DNA of 64,000 nucleotides from Heterodera schachtii (taxonomy: Eukaryota > Nematoda > Chromadorea > Rhabditida > Heteroderidae). The translations under genes were made by a program, and so were the position numbers. Location of the stretch: contig SIJG01000033.1 of NCBI GenBank assembly GCA_023374025.1, positions 655,239 through 719,238 on the forward strand. Direction: 5' to 3'. The notes below the pieces were generated by a model. The model was given only the letters and a program-made list of their open reading frames with translations. It was not told the DNA's origin and did no database searches. Positions 11,964-24,684 of the stretch are shown here, piece after piece (the stretch's first letter is position 1; each line of letters starts with the position of its first letter).

Positions 11964-13908
11964 AAAATTGGCCTCAATTTTGTCGCCAGTCCACAAAGAA
12001 ACGCATGGAAACAGAGAATTGACGGGAGTTGTAGTGAAAAAAGAGTAGTCATCTGACAAATGGAAATTTAAATTATTTGCTTTTTTTTATTTTGTTTGGC
12101 CCACCGATTCGTCGGCCATTTTTCGTCAAAAAGATCTGTCGAGTGGCCAAAGAAACGCCACATCCGACCACATCTCCGGTGGAGAATGCTGGCGATTGGA
12201 ATGCCAATGCGCCGTCCGATGGCATTGGCACGGGCACAAATCCCAATGGAAATGGCCAATTGGCACTCCCAAAGAGCGACGGTCCCTCTGTTTTCCAATC
12301 GCCGCGTTGAATGGCATTGGCATGGTGCCAAAAGCCATTTTACACGGTCGACTGACACAATTGCAGCCAAATGAACCATCACTTCGGTACCCGTAACTGT
12401 TCAAATGCTGTCCAATTGCTCCGTCCAATGGCATTTCCTTGGTGGCGAATCCAATCGAGACAAAACTATAAAATGTAAATATTTGAAAAAGTTATCAATA
12501 AATGCATAATCATTTTACCTTTCCAAATTGGTGACTTTGATTTCGAAGTAGAAAATTAAGGGACGACAACATTTGGAGATGGGAAATTTCGCAAACACAG
12601 AGTGCCATCCTAATTCAAAAAAGCATTTAATTATATTTATTTAAATTTCACATTAATTACCAAATCCGTTGCCCTTACAATTGACCGTCAATTGGCTTTG
12701 CCCGGTGATTTCGATGTCTTTGTGACAAATGGTGGCATCCCAAACATTTAGTTGAATCCAATTTGGCAATTCCTGGAAATTCAATTTGCATTTATGAAAA
12801 ATACGATTTCCACCTTTGCAATTTGCACAGGGACAACCGCCGGCGGCGGCGGCGAATGACCGCCACCCTTTGAAGTTGCTAAATAAATGAAATTTAAATA
12901 TTGTTTATTAATCGCTTATTTAATGAGTTTTTTTTAACATTTTCAATTATTTTTTGTGCCCACCCGCGACATTATTTTTGTCCAACACAGAACATTTTCC
13001 ATCCAATTTCTGTTGAACGTTTTCCTTTTCCTGCTGTTGACCAACAGAAACTGAAATTTAATTGCATTTGGTAAACGGTTAGCTAAATGTTAATTAAGAA
13101 TTCGGAAATTTTTAAATTTTACGTCCGTTTTTTTTTTCATTTTTTACCATTTCTGCCCTCTTCTTTCTTCTGCTGCTGATTTTCCAATTGTTTGATGCGT
13201 TCCACCAATGAATTGAACACTTCGACAGAAACTAAAAATGAAAAGATAATCTTAACAGTAATGCTCGGGATACGGTATTGGAAATTTATAATTAATTTTC
13301 AAAATTCTCCCTACCATATTTTTTCTCGAATTGGTGCTTTTCCTGCTCCATGTTGAAGACTTTTGCCTTCAATTCAATGTGTTCCGTCATCCGTTTCTGC
13401 TTTCCCAACTCTGCTTTGAGTGCCCTCTGAATTAAAAAAGTGAAATTTTCTCTATTTAGGCCCCTCGCCCTCTGAAATTTCATCGTTTTTCTTTTTTCTC
13501 ACCTTCTCAGCATTCAGTTCCCCGTTATTGCACAACAATTTCGTTTCCCTCAATTCGGAGTTGGCAAGTTTTTCTCGGCATTCCTTAAATAAAAATGGTT
13601 CAGTCCAATAAATAAATTCCTGATTTGTCTTCATTTCATAATTGAATGGTTTTGGCAAAATGCCATTTAATTGCCCTAGGAATAGTGCTGATCAGTGACG
13701 AACAATTCAGCTGACAATTGATCACTCAAATTTCCGTGCCAACTTAACACTTCATATTTGCTCACTTCTTCTGCTGGTGGTGATAAATTTTGTATTTTTT
13801 TTAAATAATTATTTTATATTTTTCGTAATTCTTTTTTAAAATTTTTCTATTACCCTGACCATTTTCTGAACGGAAAAATGCATCTGGCGAAGCGATGGAT
13901 GATGACAT
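11964..13908 (-). pseudogene. SPRY-domain gene copy B
   Basis: Nine exons can be traced: 13908-13854, 13773-13726, 13675-13503, 13426-13315, 13231-13148, 13050-12964, about 12870-12661, 12609-12519 and 12465 downwards. The intron phases are mutually consistent up to the start of the SPRY exons. The predicted protein has no signal peptide (MSSSIASPDAFF), a coiled-coil middle (ELKAKVFNMEQEKHQFEKK) and a C-terminal SPRY domain (VWDATICHKDIEI, SIGFATKEMPLDGAIGQH). Relative to copy C the last exon lacks 1 nt near 12275, so the frame is lost before the DVVGCGV motif. The 3' end is also deleted: the EANF codons run straight into flank at about 11964. The exact acceptor of the 12870 exon is uncertain. 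Confidence 0.75.
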
Positions 13909-13976
13909 TGTTTCAAATTAATGAAAAGGTATTGTGCAATCTAAGAAATATTTTAAAAATTTTAAATTTTATTGAA

Positions 13977-14656
13977 ATGACGGCACCAGAATTATCTGTG
14001 ATTATTGACGCTGTCAATTCCGTGCCATTTCCATTGCCTGACTGTCCGTTGCCCAGCAAAATACGTTTTAAGCGACTTCAGATTGAGTAATTAAAAATCA
14101 GAGCTATGGCAATAAAAACATTCATTCAATTTTTAGGTACATCGATCATTCCGTCATCGCTTTTCTTCGTTCAAATCACCAAATTTTCGACAATAGAGGC
14201 ATCAATTTACATTTGTGGCTTCCATCACCACACAACACGGATGGCCAGCTGATTTGGGATATTTTTGTTCGTGAACTTTGGCTCATTTTTTCGACAAACA
14301 TTCGCCACTTGGGCTTTACCGATGGTGATGATTTGGACAAATTGTGTCGTCTGATTTCGCCGACAATTCTCACTGATCTGCTGAATCTGAATTCAATCGA
14401 TATATTTGGTCGGTTGCCCGCTGCGATTGGTGATGATTCTGATGGACCAAATTCAACAATTTCTGCTGGCCAAGCATTGTCCAAATGGTTGCACTCTCCG
14501 CGAAAAGATGGCCAACCCAAGCAATTGCGTTGCGCAGATTACAAGGAACAAGCGGACTTCGATTGGATCAACAGTTTCAAGGAGGTGTGGCCCCACATTT
14601 TCGACAATTCACTGTTTTTATTGCCTCTTTTGTTTTCAAAAAATGGCGGAGTTTGA
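13977..14656 (+). CDS. F-box-like cyst-nematode family fragment truncated by satellite
   Basis: Two exons, 13977-14086 and 14137-14656, share a consistent phase and give about 209 residues. Motifs match a large F-box-like family I recall from cyst nematodes: EYIDHSVIAFLRSNHQIFD, CRLISPTILTDLLNL, and the hallmark SAGQALSKWLHSPRKDGQP. The usual C-terminal half is absent. The reading frame runs into the first 118-bp satellite unit, and its stop at 14654-14656 is satellite sequence (GGCGGAGTTTGA). The F-box itself is also missing at the N-terminus, because homology to the neighbouring SPRY promoter ends exactly at this ATG. It is therefore a gene fragment bounded on both sides by rearrangement. 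Whether it is expressed is unknown. Confidence 0.6.
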
Positions 14657-17600
14657 ACGTCACTTCTCTATGGTTTGAGGTTTTTTGAGTCAGAAGGTTC
14701 GCTTTCCAAAAAACTCATTGGGATCGTACGTTTTCGGCAAAAGAGTGCACCATAGCAAAAAGGGCGGAGTTTGAACGACACTTCTCTAGGGTTTGAGGTG
14801 TTTTGAGTCAGAAGGTTCGCTTTCCAAAAAAATCATTGGGATCGTACGTTTTCGGCAAAAGAGTGCACCATAGCAAAAATGGCGGACTTTGAACGACACT
14901 TCTCTAGGGTTTGAGGTTTTTTGAGTCAGAAGGTTCGCTTTTCAAAAAACTCATTGGGATCGTACGTTTTCGGCAAAAGAGTGCACCATAGCAAAAATGG
15001 CGGACTTTGAACGACACTTCTCTAGGGTTTGAGGTTTTTTGAGTCAGAAGGTTCGCTTTCCAAAAAACTCATTGGGATCGTACGTTTTCGGCAAAAGAGT
15101 GCACCATAGCAAAAATGGCGGACTTTGAACGACACTTCTCTAGGGTTTGAGGTTTTTTGAGTCAGAAGGTTCGCTTTTCAAAAAACTCATTGGGATCGTA
15201 CGTTTTCGGCAAAAGAGTGCACCATAGCAAAAATGGCGGAGTTTGAACGACACTTCTCTAGGGTTTGAGGTTTTTTGAGTCAGAAGGTTCGCTTTCCAAA
15301 AAACTCATTGGGATCGTACGTTTTCGGCAAAAGAGTGCACCATAGCAAAAAGGGCGGACTTTGAACGACACTTCTCTAGGGTTTGAGGTTTTTTGAGTCA
15401 GAAGGTTCGCTTTTCAAAAAACTCATTGGGATCGTACGTTTTCGGCAAAAGAGTGCACCATAGCAAAAATGGCGGACTTTGAACGACACTTCTCTAGGGT
15501 TTGAGGTTTTTTGAGTCAGAAGGTTCGCTTTCCAAAAAACTCATTGGGATCGTACGTTTTCGGCAAAAGAGTGCACCATAGCAAAAATGGCGGACTTTGA
15601 ACGACACTTCTCTAGGGTTTGAGGTTTTTTGAGTCAGAAGGTTCGCTTTTCAAAAAACTCATTGGGATCGTACGTTTTCGGCAAAAGAGTGCACCATAGC
15701 AAAAATGGCGGAGTTTGAACGACACTTCTCTAGGGTTTGAGGTTTTTTGAGTCAGAAGGTTCGCTTTCCAAAAAACTCATTGGGATCGTACGTTTTCGGC
15801 AAAAGAGTGCACCATAGCAAAAAGGGCGGACTTTGAACGACACTTCTCTAGGGTTTGAGGTTTTTTGAGTCAGAAGGTTCGCTTTTCAAAAAACTCATTG
15901 GGATCGTACGTTTTCGGCAAAAGAGTGCACCATAGCAAAAATGGCGGAGTTTGAACGACACTTCTCTAGGGTTTGAGGTTTTTTGAGTCAGAAGGTTCGC
16001 TTTCCAAAAAACTCATTGGGATCGTACGTTTTCGGCAAAAGAGTGCACCATAGCAAAAATGGCGGACTTTGAACGACACTTCTCTAGGGTTTGAGGTTTT
16101 TTGAGTCAGAAGGTTCGCTTTTCAAAAAACTCATTGGGATCGTACGTTTTCGGCAAAAGAGTGCACCATAGCAAAAATGGCGGACTTTGAACGACACTTC
16201 TCTAGGGTTTGAGGTTTTTTGAGTCAGAAGGTTCGCTTTCCAAAAAACTCATTGGGATCGTACGTTTTCGGCAAAAGAGTGCACCATAGCAAAAATGGCG
16301 GACTTTGAACGACACTTCTCTAGGGTTTGAGGTTTTTTGAGTCAGAAGGTTCGCTTTTCAAAAAACTCATTGGGATCGTACGTTTTCGGCAAAAGAGTGC
16401 ACCATAGCAAAAATGGCGGAGTTTGAACGACACTTCTCTAGGGTTTGAGGTTTTTTGAGTCAGAAGGTTCGCTTTCCAAAAAACTCATTGGGATCGTACG
16501 TTTTCGGCAAAAGAGTGCACCATAGAAAAAAGGGCGGACTTTGAACGACACTTCTCTAGGGTTTGAGGTTTTTTGAGTCAGAAGGTTCGCTTTTCAAAAA
16601 ACTCATTGGGATCGTACGTTTTCGGCAAAAGAGTGCACCATAGCAAAAATGGCGGACTTTGAACGACACTTCTCTAGGGTTTGAGGTTTTTTGAGTCAGA
16701 AGGTTCGCTTTCCAAAAAACTCATTGGGATCGTACGTTTTCGGCAAAAGAGTGCACCATAGCAAAAATGGCGGACTTTGAACGACACTTCTCTAGGGTTT
16801 GAGGTTTTTTGAGTCAGAAGGTTCGCTTTTCAAAAAACTCATTGGGATCGTACGTTTTCGGCAAAAGAGTGCACCATAGCAAAAATGGCGGAGTTTGAAC
16901 GACACTTCTCTAGGGTTTGAGGTTTTTTGAGTCAGAAGGTTCGCTTTCCAAAAAACTCATTGGGATCGTACGTTTTCGGCAAAAGAGTGCACCATAGCAA
17001 AAAGGGCGGACTTTGAACGACACTTCTCTAGGGTTTGAGGTTTTTTGAGTCAGAAGGTTCGCTTTTCAAAAAACTCATTGGGATCGTACGTTTTCGGCAA
17101 AAGAGTGCACCATAGCAAAAATGGCGGAGTTTGAACGACACTTCTCTAGGGTTTGAGGTTTTTTGAGTCAGAAGGTTCGCTTTTCAAAAAACTCATTGGG
17201 ATCGTACGTTTTCGGCAAAAGAGTGCACCATAGCAAAAATGGCGGACTTTGAACGACACTTCTCTAGGGTTTGAGGTTTTTTTGAGTCAGAAGGTTCGCT
17301 TTTCAAAAAACTCATTGGGATCGTACGTTTTCGGCAAAAGAGTGCACCATAGCAAAAATGGCGGAGTTTGAACGACACTTCTCTAGGGTTTGAGGTTTTT
17401 TGAGTCAGAAGGTTCGCTTTCCAAAAAACTCATTGGGATCGTACGTTTTCGGCAAAAGAGTGCACCATAGCAAAAAGGGCGGACTTTGAACGACACTTCT
17501 CTAGGGTTTGAGGTTTTTTGAGTCAGAAGGTTCGCTTTTCAAAAAACTCATTGGGATCGTACGTTTTCGGCAAAAGAGTGCACCATAGCAAAAATGGCGG

Positions 17601-20600
17601 AGTTTGAACGACACTTCTCTAGGGTTTGAGGTTTTTTGAGTCAGAAGGTTCGCTTTCCAAAAAACTCATTGGGATCGTACGTTTTCGGCAAAAGAGTGCA
17701 CCATAGCAAAAAGGGCGGAGTTTGAACGACACTTCTCTAGGGTTTGAGGTTTTTTGAGTCAGAAGGTTCGCTTTTCAAAAAACTCATTGGGATCGTACGT
17801 TTTTGGCAAAAGAGTGCACCATAGCAAAAATGGCGGAGTTTGAACGTCACTTCTCTAGGGTTTGAGGTTTTTTGAGTCAGAAGGTTCGCTTTTCAAAAAA
17901 CTCATTGGGATCGTACGTTTTTGGCAAAAGAGTGCACCATAGCAAAAATGGCGGAGTTTGAACGTCACTTCTCTAGGGTTTGAGGTTTTTTGAGTCAGAA
18001 GGTTCGCTTTTCAAAAAACTCATTGGGATCGTACGTTTTCGGCAAAAGAGTGCACCATATCAAAAATGGCGGAGTTTGAACGTCACTTCTCTAGGGTTTG
18101 AGGTTTTTTGAGTCAGAAGGTTCGCTTTTCAAAAAACTCATTGGGATCGTACGTTTTCGGCAAAAGAGTGCACCATAGCAAAAAGGGCGGAGTTTGAACG
18201 ACACTTCTCTAGGGTTTGAGGTTTTTTGAGTCAGAAGGTTCGCTTTCCAAAAAACTCATTGGGATCGTACGTTTTCGGCAAAAGAGTGCACCATAGCAAA
18301 AATGGCGGACTTTGAACGACACTTCTCTAGGGTTTGAGGTTTTTTGAGTCAGAAGGTTCGCTTTTCAAAAAACTCATTGGGATCGTACGTTTTCGGCAAA
18401 AGAGTGCACCATAGCAAAAATGGCGGAGTTTGAACGACACTTCTCTAGGGTTTGAGGTTTTTTGAGTCAGAAGGTTCGCTTTCCAAAAAACTCATTGGGA
18501 TCGTACGTTTTCGGCAAAAGAGTGCACCATAGCAAAAATGGCGGACTTTGAACGACACTTCTCTAGGGTTTGAGGTTTTTTGAGTCAGAAGGTTCGCTTT
18601 TCAAAAAACTCATTGGGATCGTACGTTTTTGGCAAAAGAGTGCACCATAGCAAAAATGGCGGAGTTTGAACGTCACTTCTCTAGGGTTTGAGGTTTTTTG
18701 AGTCAGAAGGTTCGCTTTTCAAAAAACTCATTGGGATCGTACGTTTTCGGCAAAAGAGTGCACCATATCAAAAATGGCGGAGTTTGAACGTCACTTCTCT
18801 ATGGTTTGAGGTTTTTTGAGTCAGAAGGTTCGCTTTTCAAAAAACTCATTGGGATCGTACGTTTTCGGCAAAAGAGTGCACCATAGCAAAAAGGGCGGAG
18901 TTTGAACGACACTTCTCTAGGGTTTGAGGTTTTTTGAGTCAGAAGGTTCGCTTTCCAAAAAACTCATTGGGATCGTACGTTTTCGGCAAAAGAGTGCACC
19001 ATAGCAAAAATGGCGGACTTTGAACGACACTTCTCTAGGGTTTGAGGTTTTTTGAGTCAGAAGGTTCGCTTTTCAAAAAACTCATTGGGATCGTACGTTT
19101 TCGGCAAAAGAGTGCACCATAGCAAAAATGGCGGAGTTTGAACGACACTTCTCTAGGGTTTGAGGTTTTTTGAGTCAGAAGGTTCGCTTTCCAAAAAACT
19201 CATTGGGATCGTACGTTTTCGGCAAAAGAGTGCACCATAGCAAAAAGGGCGGACTTTGAACGACACTTCTCTAGGGTTTGAGGTTTTTTGAGTCAGAAGG
19301 TTCGCTTTTCAAAAAACTCATTGGGATCGTACGTTTTCGGCAAAAGAGTGCACCATAGCAAAAATGGCGGAGTTTGAACGACACTTCTCTAGGGTTTGAG
19401 GTTTTTTGAGTCAGAAGGTTCGCTTTCCAAAAAACTCATTGGGATCGTACGTTTTCGGCAAAAGAGTGCACCATAGCAAAAAGGGCGGAGTTTGAACGAC
19501 ACTTCTCTAGGGTTTGAGGTTTTTTGAGTCAGAAGGTTCGCTTTTCAAAAAACTCATTGGGATCGTACGTTTTCGGCAAAAGAGTGCACCATAGCAAAAA
19601 GGGCGGAGTTTGAACGACACTTCTCTAGGGTTTGAGGTTTTTTGAGTCAGAAGGTTCGCTTTTCAAAAAACTCATTGGGATCGTACGTTTTCGGCAAAAG
19701 AGTGCACCATAGCAAAAATGGCGGAGTTTGAACGACACTTCTCTAGGGTTTGAGGTTTTTTGAGTCAGAAGGTTCGCTTTCCAAAATCATTGGGATCGTA
19801 CGTTTTCGGCAAAAGAGTGCACCATAGCAAAAATGGCGGACTTTGAACGACACTTCTCTAGGGTTTGAGGTTTTTTGAGTCAGAAGGTTCGCTTTTCAAA
19901 AAACTCATTGGGATCGTACGTTTTCGGCAAAAGAGTGCACCATAGCAAAAATGGCGGAGTTTGAACGACACTTCTCTAGGGTTTGAGGTTTTTTGAGTCA
20001 GAAGGTTCGCTTTCCAAAAAACTCATTGGGATCGTACGTTTTCGGCAAAAGAGTGCACCATAGCAAAAAGGGCGGACTTTGAACGACACTTCTCTAGGGT
20101 TTGAGGTTTTTTGAGTCAGAAGGTTCGCTTTTCAAAAAACTCATTGGGATCGTACGTTTTCGGCAAAAGAGTGCACCATAGCAAAAATGGCGGAGTTTGA
20201 ACGACACTTCTCTAGGGTTTGAGGTTTTTTGAGTCAGAAGGTTCGCTTTCCAAAAAACTCATTGGGATCGTACGTTTTCGGCAAAAGAGTGCACCATAGC
20301 AAAAAGGGCGGAGTTTGAACGACACTTCTCTAGGGTTTGAGGTTTTTTGAGTCAGAAGGTTCGCTTTTCAAAAAACTCATTGGGATCGTACGTTTTCGGC
20401 AAAAGAGTGCACCATAGCAAAAAGGGCGGAGTTTGAACGACAGTTCTCTAGGGTTTGAGGTTTTTTGAGTCAGAAGGTTCGCTTTTCAAAAAACTCATTG
20501 GGATCGTACGTTTTCGGCAAAAGAGTGCACCATAGCAAAAATGGCGGAGTTTGAACGACACTTCTCTAGGGTTTGAGGTTTTTTGAGTCAGAAGGTTCGC

Positions 20601-23600
20601 TTTCAAAAATCATTGGGATCGTACGTTTTCGGCAAAAGAGTGCACCATAGCAAAAATGGCGGAGTTTGAACGACACTTCTCTAGGGTTTGAGGTTTTTTG
20701 AGTCAGAAGGTTCGCTTTCCAAAAAACTCATTGGGATCGTACGTTTTCGGCAAAAGAGTGCACCATAGCAAAAAGGGCGGACTTTGAACGACACTTCTCT
20801 AGGGTTTGAGGTTTTTTGAGTCAGAAGGTTCGCTTTTCAAAAAACTCATTGGGATCGTACGTTTTCGGCAAAAGAGTGCACCATAGCAAAAATGGCGGAG
20901 TTTGAACGACACTTCTCTAGGGTTTGAGGTTTTTTGAGTCAGAAGGTTCGCTTTCCAAAAAACTCATTGGGATCGTACGTTTTCGGCAAAAGAGTGCACC
21001 ATAGCAAAAAGGGCGGAGTTTGAACGACACTTCTCTAGGGTTTGAGGTTTTTTGAGTCAGAAGGTTCGCTTTTCAAAAAACTCATTGGGATCGTACGTTT
21101 TCGGCAAAAGAGTGCACCATAGCAAAAAGGGTGGAGTTTGAACGACACTTCTCTAGGGTTTGAGGTTTTTTGAGTCAGAAGGTTCGCTTTTCAAAAAACT
21201 CATTGGGATCGTACGTTTTCGGCAAAAGAGTGCACCATAGCAAAAATGGCGGAGTTTGAACGACACTTCTCTAGGGTTTGAGGTTTTTTGAGTCAGAAGG
21301 TTCGCTTTCAAAAATCATTGGGATCGTACGTTTTCGGCAAAAGAGTGCACCATAGCAAAAATGGCGGACTTTGAACGACACTTCTCTAGGGTTTGAGGTT
21401 TTTTGAGTCAGAAGGTTCGCTTTTCAAAAAACTCATTGGGATCGTACGTTTTCGGCAAAAGAGTGCACCATAGCAAAAATGGCGGAGTTTGAACGACACT
21501 TCTCTAGGGTTTGAGGTTTTTTGAGTCAGAAGGTTCGCTTTCCAAAAAACTCATTGGGATCGTACGTTTTCGGCAAAAGAGTGCACCATAGCAAAAATGG
21601 CGGAGTTTGAACGACACTTCTCTAGGGTTTGAGGTTTTTTGAGTCAGAAGGTTCGCTTTTCAAAAAACTCATTGGGATCGTACGTTTTCGGCAAAAGAGT
21701 GCACCATAGCAAAAATGGCGGAGTTTGAACGACACTCTCTAGGGTTTGAGGTTTTTTGAGTCAGAAGGTTCGCTTTCCAAAAAACTCATTGGGATCGTAC
21801 GTTTTCGGCAAAAGAGTGCACCATAGCAAAAAGGGCGGAGTTTGAACGACACTTCTCTAGGGTTTGAGGTTTTTTGAGTCAGAAGGTTCGCTTTTCAAAA
21901 AACTCATTGGGATCGTACGTTTTCGGCAAAAGAGTGCACCATAGCAAAAAGGGTGGAGTTTGAACGACACTTCTCTAGGGTTTGAGGTTTTTTGAGTCAG
22001 AAGGTTCGCTTTTCAAAAAACTCATTGGGATCGTACGTTTTCGGCAAAAGAGTGCACCATAGCAAAAATGGCGGAGTTTGAACGACACTTCTCTAGGGTT
22101 TGAGGTTTTTTGAGTCAGAAGGTTCGCTTTCCAAAATCATTGGGATCGTACGTTTTCGGCAAAAGAGTGCACCATAGCAAAAATGGCGGACTTTGAACGA
22201 CACTTCTCTAGGGTTTGAGGTTTTTTGAGTCAGAAGGTTCGCTTTTCAAAAAACTCATTGGGATCGTACGTTTTCGGCAAAAGAGTGCACCATAGCAAAA
22301 ATGGCGGAGTTTGAACGACACTTCTCTAGGGTTTGAGGTTTTTTGAGTCAGAAGGTTCGCTTTTCCAAAAAACTCATTGGGATCGTACGTTTTCGGCAAA
22401 AGAGTGCACCATAGCAAAAATGGCGGAGTTTGAACGACACTTCTCTAGGGTTTGAGGTTTTTTGAGTCAGAAGGTTCGCTTTCCAAAAAACTCATTGGGA
22501 TCGTACGTTTTCGGCAAAAGAGTGCACCATAGCAAAAATGGCGGACTTTGAACGACACTTCTCTAGGGTTTGAGGTTTTTTGAGTCAGAAGGTTCGCTTT
22601 CCAAAAAACTCATTGGGATCGTACGTTTTCGGCAAAAGAGTGCACCATAGCAAAAATGGCGGACTTTGAACGACACTTCTCTAGGGTTTGAGGTTTTTTG
22701 AGTCAGAAGGTTCGCTTTCCAAAAAACTCATTGGGATCGTACGTTTTCGGCAAAAGAGTGCACCATAGCAAAAATGGCGGACTTTGAACGACACTTCTCT
22801 AGGGTTTGAGGTTTTTTGAGTCAGAAGGTTCGCTTTTCAAAAAACTCATTGGGATCGTACGTTTTCGGCAAAAGAGTGCACCATAGCAAAAATGGCGGAG
22901 TTTGAACGACACTTCTCTAGGGTTTGAGGTTTTTTGAGTCAGAAGGTTCGCTTTCCAAAAAACTCATTGGGATCGTACGTTTTCGGCAAAAGAGTGCACC
23001 ATAGCAAAAAGGGCGGACTTTGAACGACACTTCTCTAGGGTTTGAGGTTTTTTGAGTCAGAAGGTTCGCTTTTCAAAAAACTCATTGGGATCGTACGTTT
23101 TCGGCAAAAGAGTGCACCATAGCAAAAATGGCGGAGTTTGAACGACACTTCTCTAGGGTTTGAGGTTTTTTGAGTCAGAAGGTTCGCTTTCCAAAAAACT
23201 CATTGGGATCGTACGTTTTCGGCAAAAGAGTGCACCATAGCAAAAAGGGCGGAGTTTGAACGACACTTCTCTAGGGTTTGAGGTTTTTTGAGTCAGAAGG
23301 TTCGCTTTTCAAAAAACTCATTGGGATCGTACGTTTTCGGCAAAAGAGTGCACCATAGCAAAAAGGGTGGAGTTTGAACGACACTTCTCTAGGGTTTGAG
23401 GTTTTTTGAGTCAGAAGGTTCGCTTTTCAAAAAACTCATTGGGATCGTACGTTTTCGGCAAAAGAGTGCACCATAGCAAAAATGGCGGAGTTTGAACGAC
23501 ACTTCTCTAGGGTTTGAGGTTTTTTGAGTCAGAAGGTTCGCTTTCCAAATCATTGGGATCGTACGTTTTCGGCAAAAGAGTGCACCATAGCAAAAATGGC

Positions 23601-24193
23601 GGACTTTGAACGACACTTCTCTAGGGTTTGAGGTTTTTTGAGTCAGAAGGTTCGCTTTTCAAAAAACTCATTGGGATCGTACGTTTTCGGCAAAAGAGTG
23701 CACCATAGCAAAAATGGCGGAGTTTGAACGACACTTCTCTAGGGTTTGAGGTTTTTTGAGTCAGAAGGTTCGCTTTCCAAAAAACTCATTGGGATCGTAC
23801 GTTTTCGGCAAAAGAGTGCACCATAGCAAAAATGGCGGACTTTGAACGACACTTCTCTAGGGTTTGAGGTTTTTTGAGTCAGAAGGTTCGCTTTCCAAAA
23901 AACTCATTGGGATCGTACGTTTTCGGCAAAAGAGTGCACCATAGCAAAAATGGCGGACTTTGAACGACACTTCTCTAGGGTTTGAGGTTTTTTGAGTCAG
24001 AAGGTTCGCTTTCCAAAAAACTCATTGGGATCGTACGTTTTCGGCAAAAGAGTGCACCATAGCAAAAATGGCGGACTTTGAACGACACTTCTCTAGGGTT
24101 TGAGGTTTTTGAGTCAGAAGGTTCGCTTTCCAAAAAACTCATTGGGATCGTACGTTTTCGGCAAAAGAGTGCACCATAGCAAAAAGGGCGGAG
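14641..24193. repeat. 118-bp satellite array, about 81 copies
   Basis: The unit starts at the ggcgga of each copy and recurs every 118 bp (14645, 14763, 14881 and so on) to 24193. Copies differ at few positions: t/g before ggcgga, c/g after it, cttttc versus ctttcc, and occasional cgtcac for cgacac. These variants alternate in a 236/472-bp pattern in the left half. Indel variants (ccaaaatcat or tcaaaaatcat for ccaaaaaactcat) recur at about 19781, 20602, 21307, 22131 and 23544. The gggtggag variant recurs near 21130, 21951 and 23366. Both patterns indicate higher-order units of 6-7 and 12-13 monomers. 118 is not a multiple of three, so no long protein is encoded. Confidence 0.97.
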
Positions 24194-24684
24194 AAAAAAT
24201 TGTGAAATATACCGTAAGCATGTGTTTATTTTGTACGAATATTTGTTCTTGGAATAAGTTGGCGTTTATGTAAAAGGTTGTTTATTTGATTAATAATTTC
24301 ATAAATAAAAAATTTCTGATGGGTCGATCCTAAACGGAAATGGATAATGGAAGGCCGTACAAATTTTTTTAAACTTTTCAATGGAAACAAAGATTTTTTT
24401 TCTCAAAAAACATCAGAATGATGCGTTTAAACTTAAAAAATTAACAAAAAAAAATGTTTGTTTTTTAGATAAAAAAAATTCGAACTAACAAACAATATTA
24501 TCTATTTTAATATTAAAAATTTGTTTTTATGTTAACTGTCGAAAAACCACTATTTTTTATATGTATTGAATATTGAAAAGTCACTCAGTGTCGAAAAATC
24601 CTTTGCTATCGAAAATGCCGGTAGGAAACACCCAAGTGGCAGTTTTTAGTTAACGACTGACAAATGAGCACCAAATAAATTTAA
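24194..24684. other. Spacer right of the satellite
   Basis: AT-rich sequence with no gene or recognisable repeat. It ends in a possible splice acceptor (aaataaatttaag) before the coding exon at 24685. Confidence 0.4.

Noticed and set aside
12077..12396. Plus-strand ORFs over the SPRY copies (also 59493-59801)
   Set aside because: Antisense shadows of the minus-strand SPRY exons.
17193..23616. Minus-strand ORFs of 60-75 codons inside the satellite
   Set aside because: The unit length (118) shifts frame each copy. The ORFs arise only where indels join two units, and they share no feature beyond the repeat.
14641..24193. CRISPR-like array
   Set aside because: Units are contiguous 118-bp repeats without variable spacers, in a eukaryotic genome.
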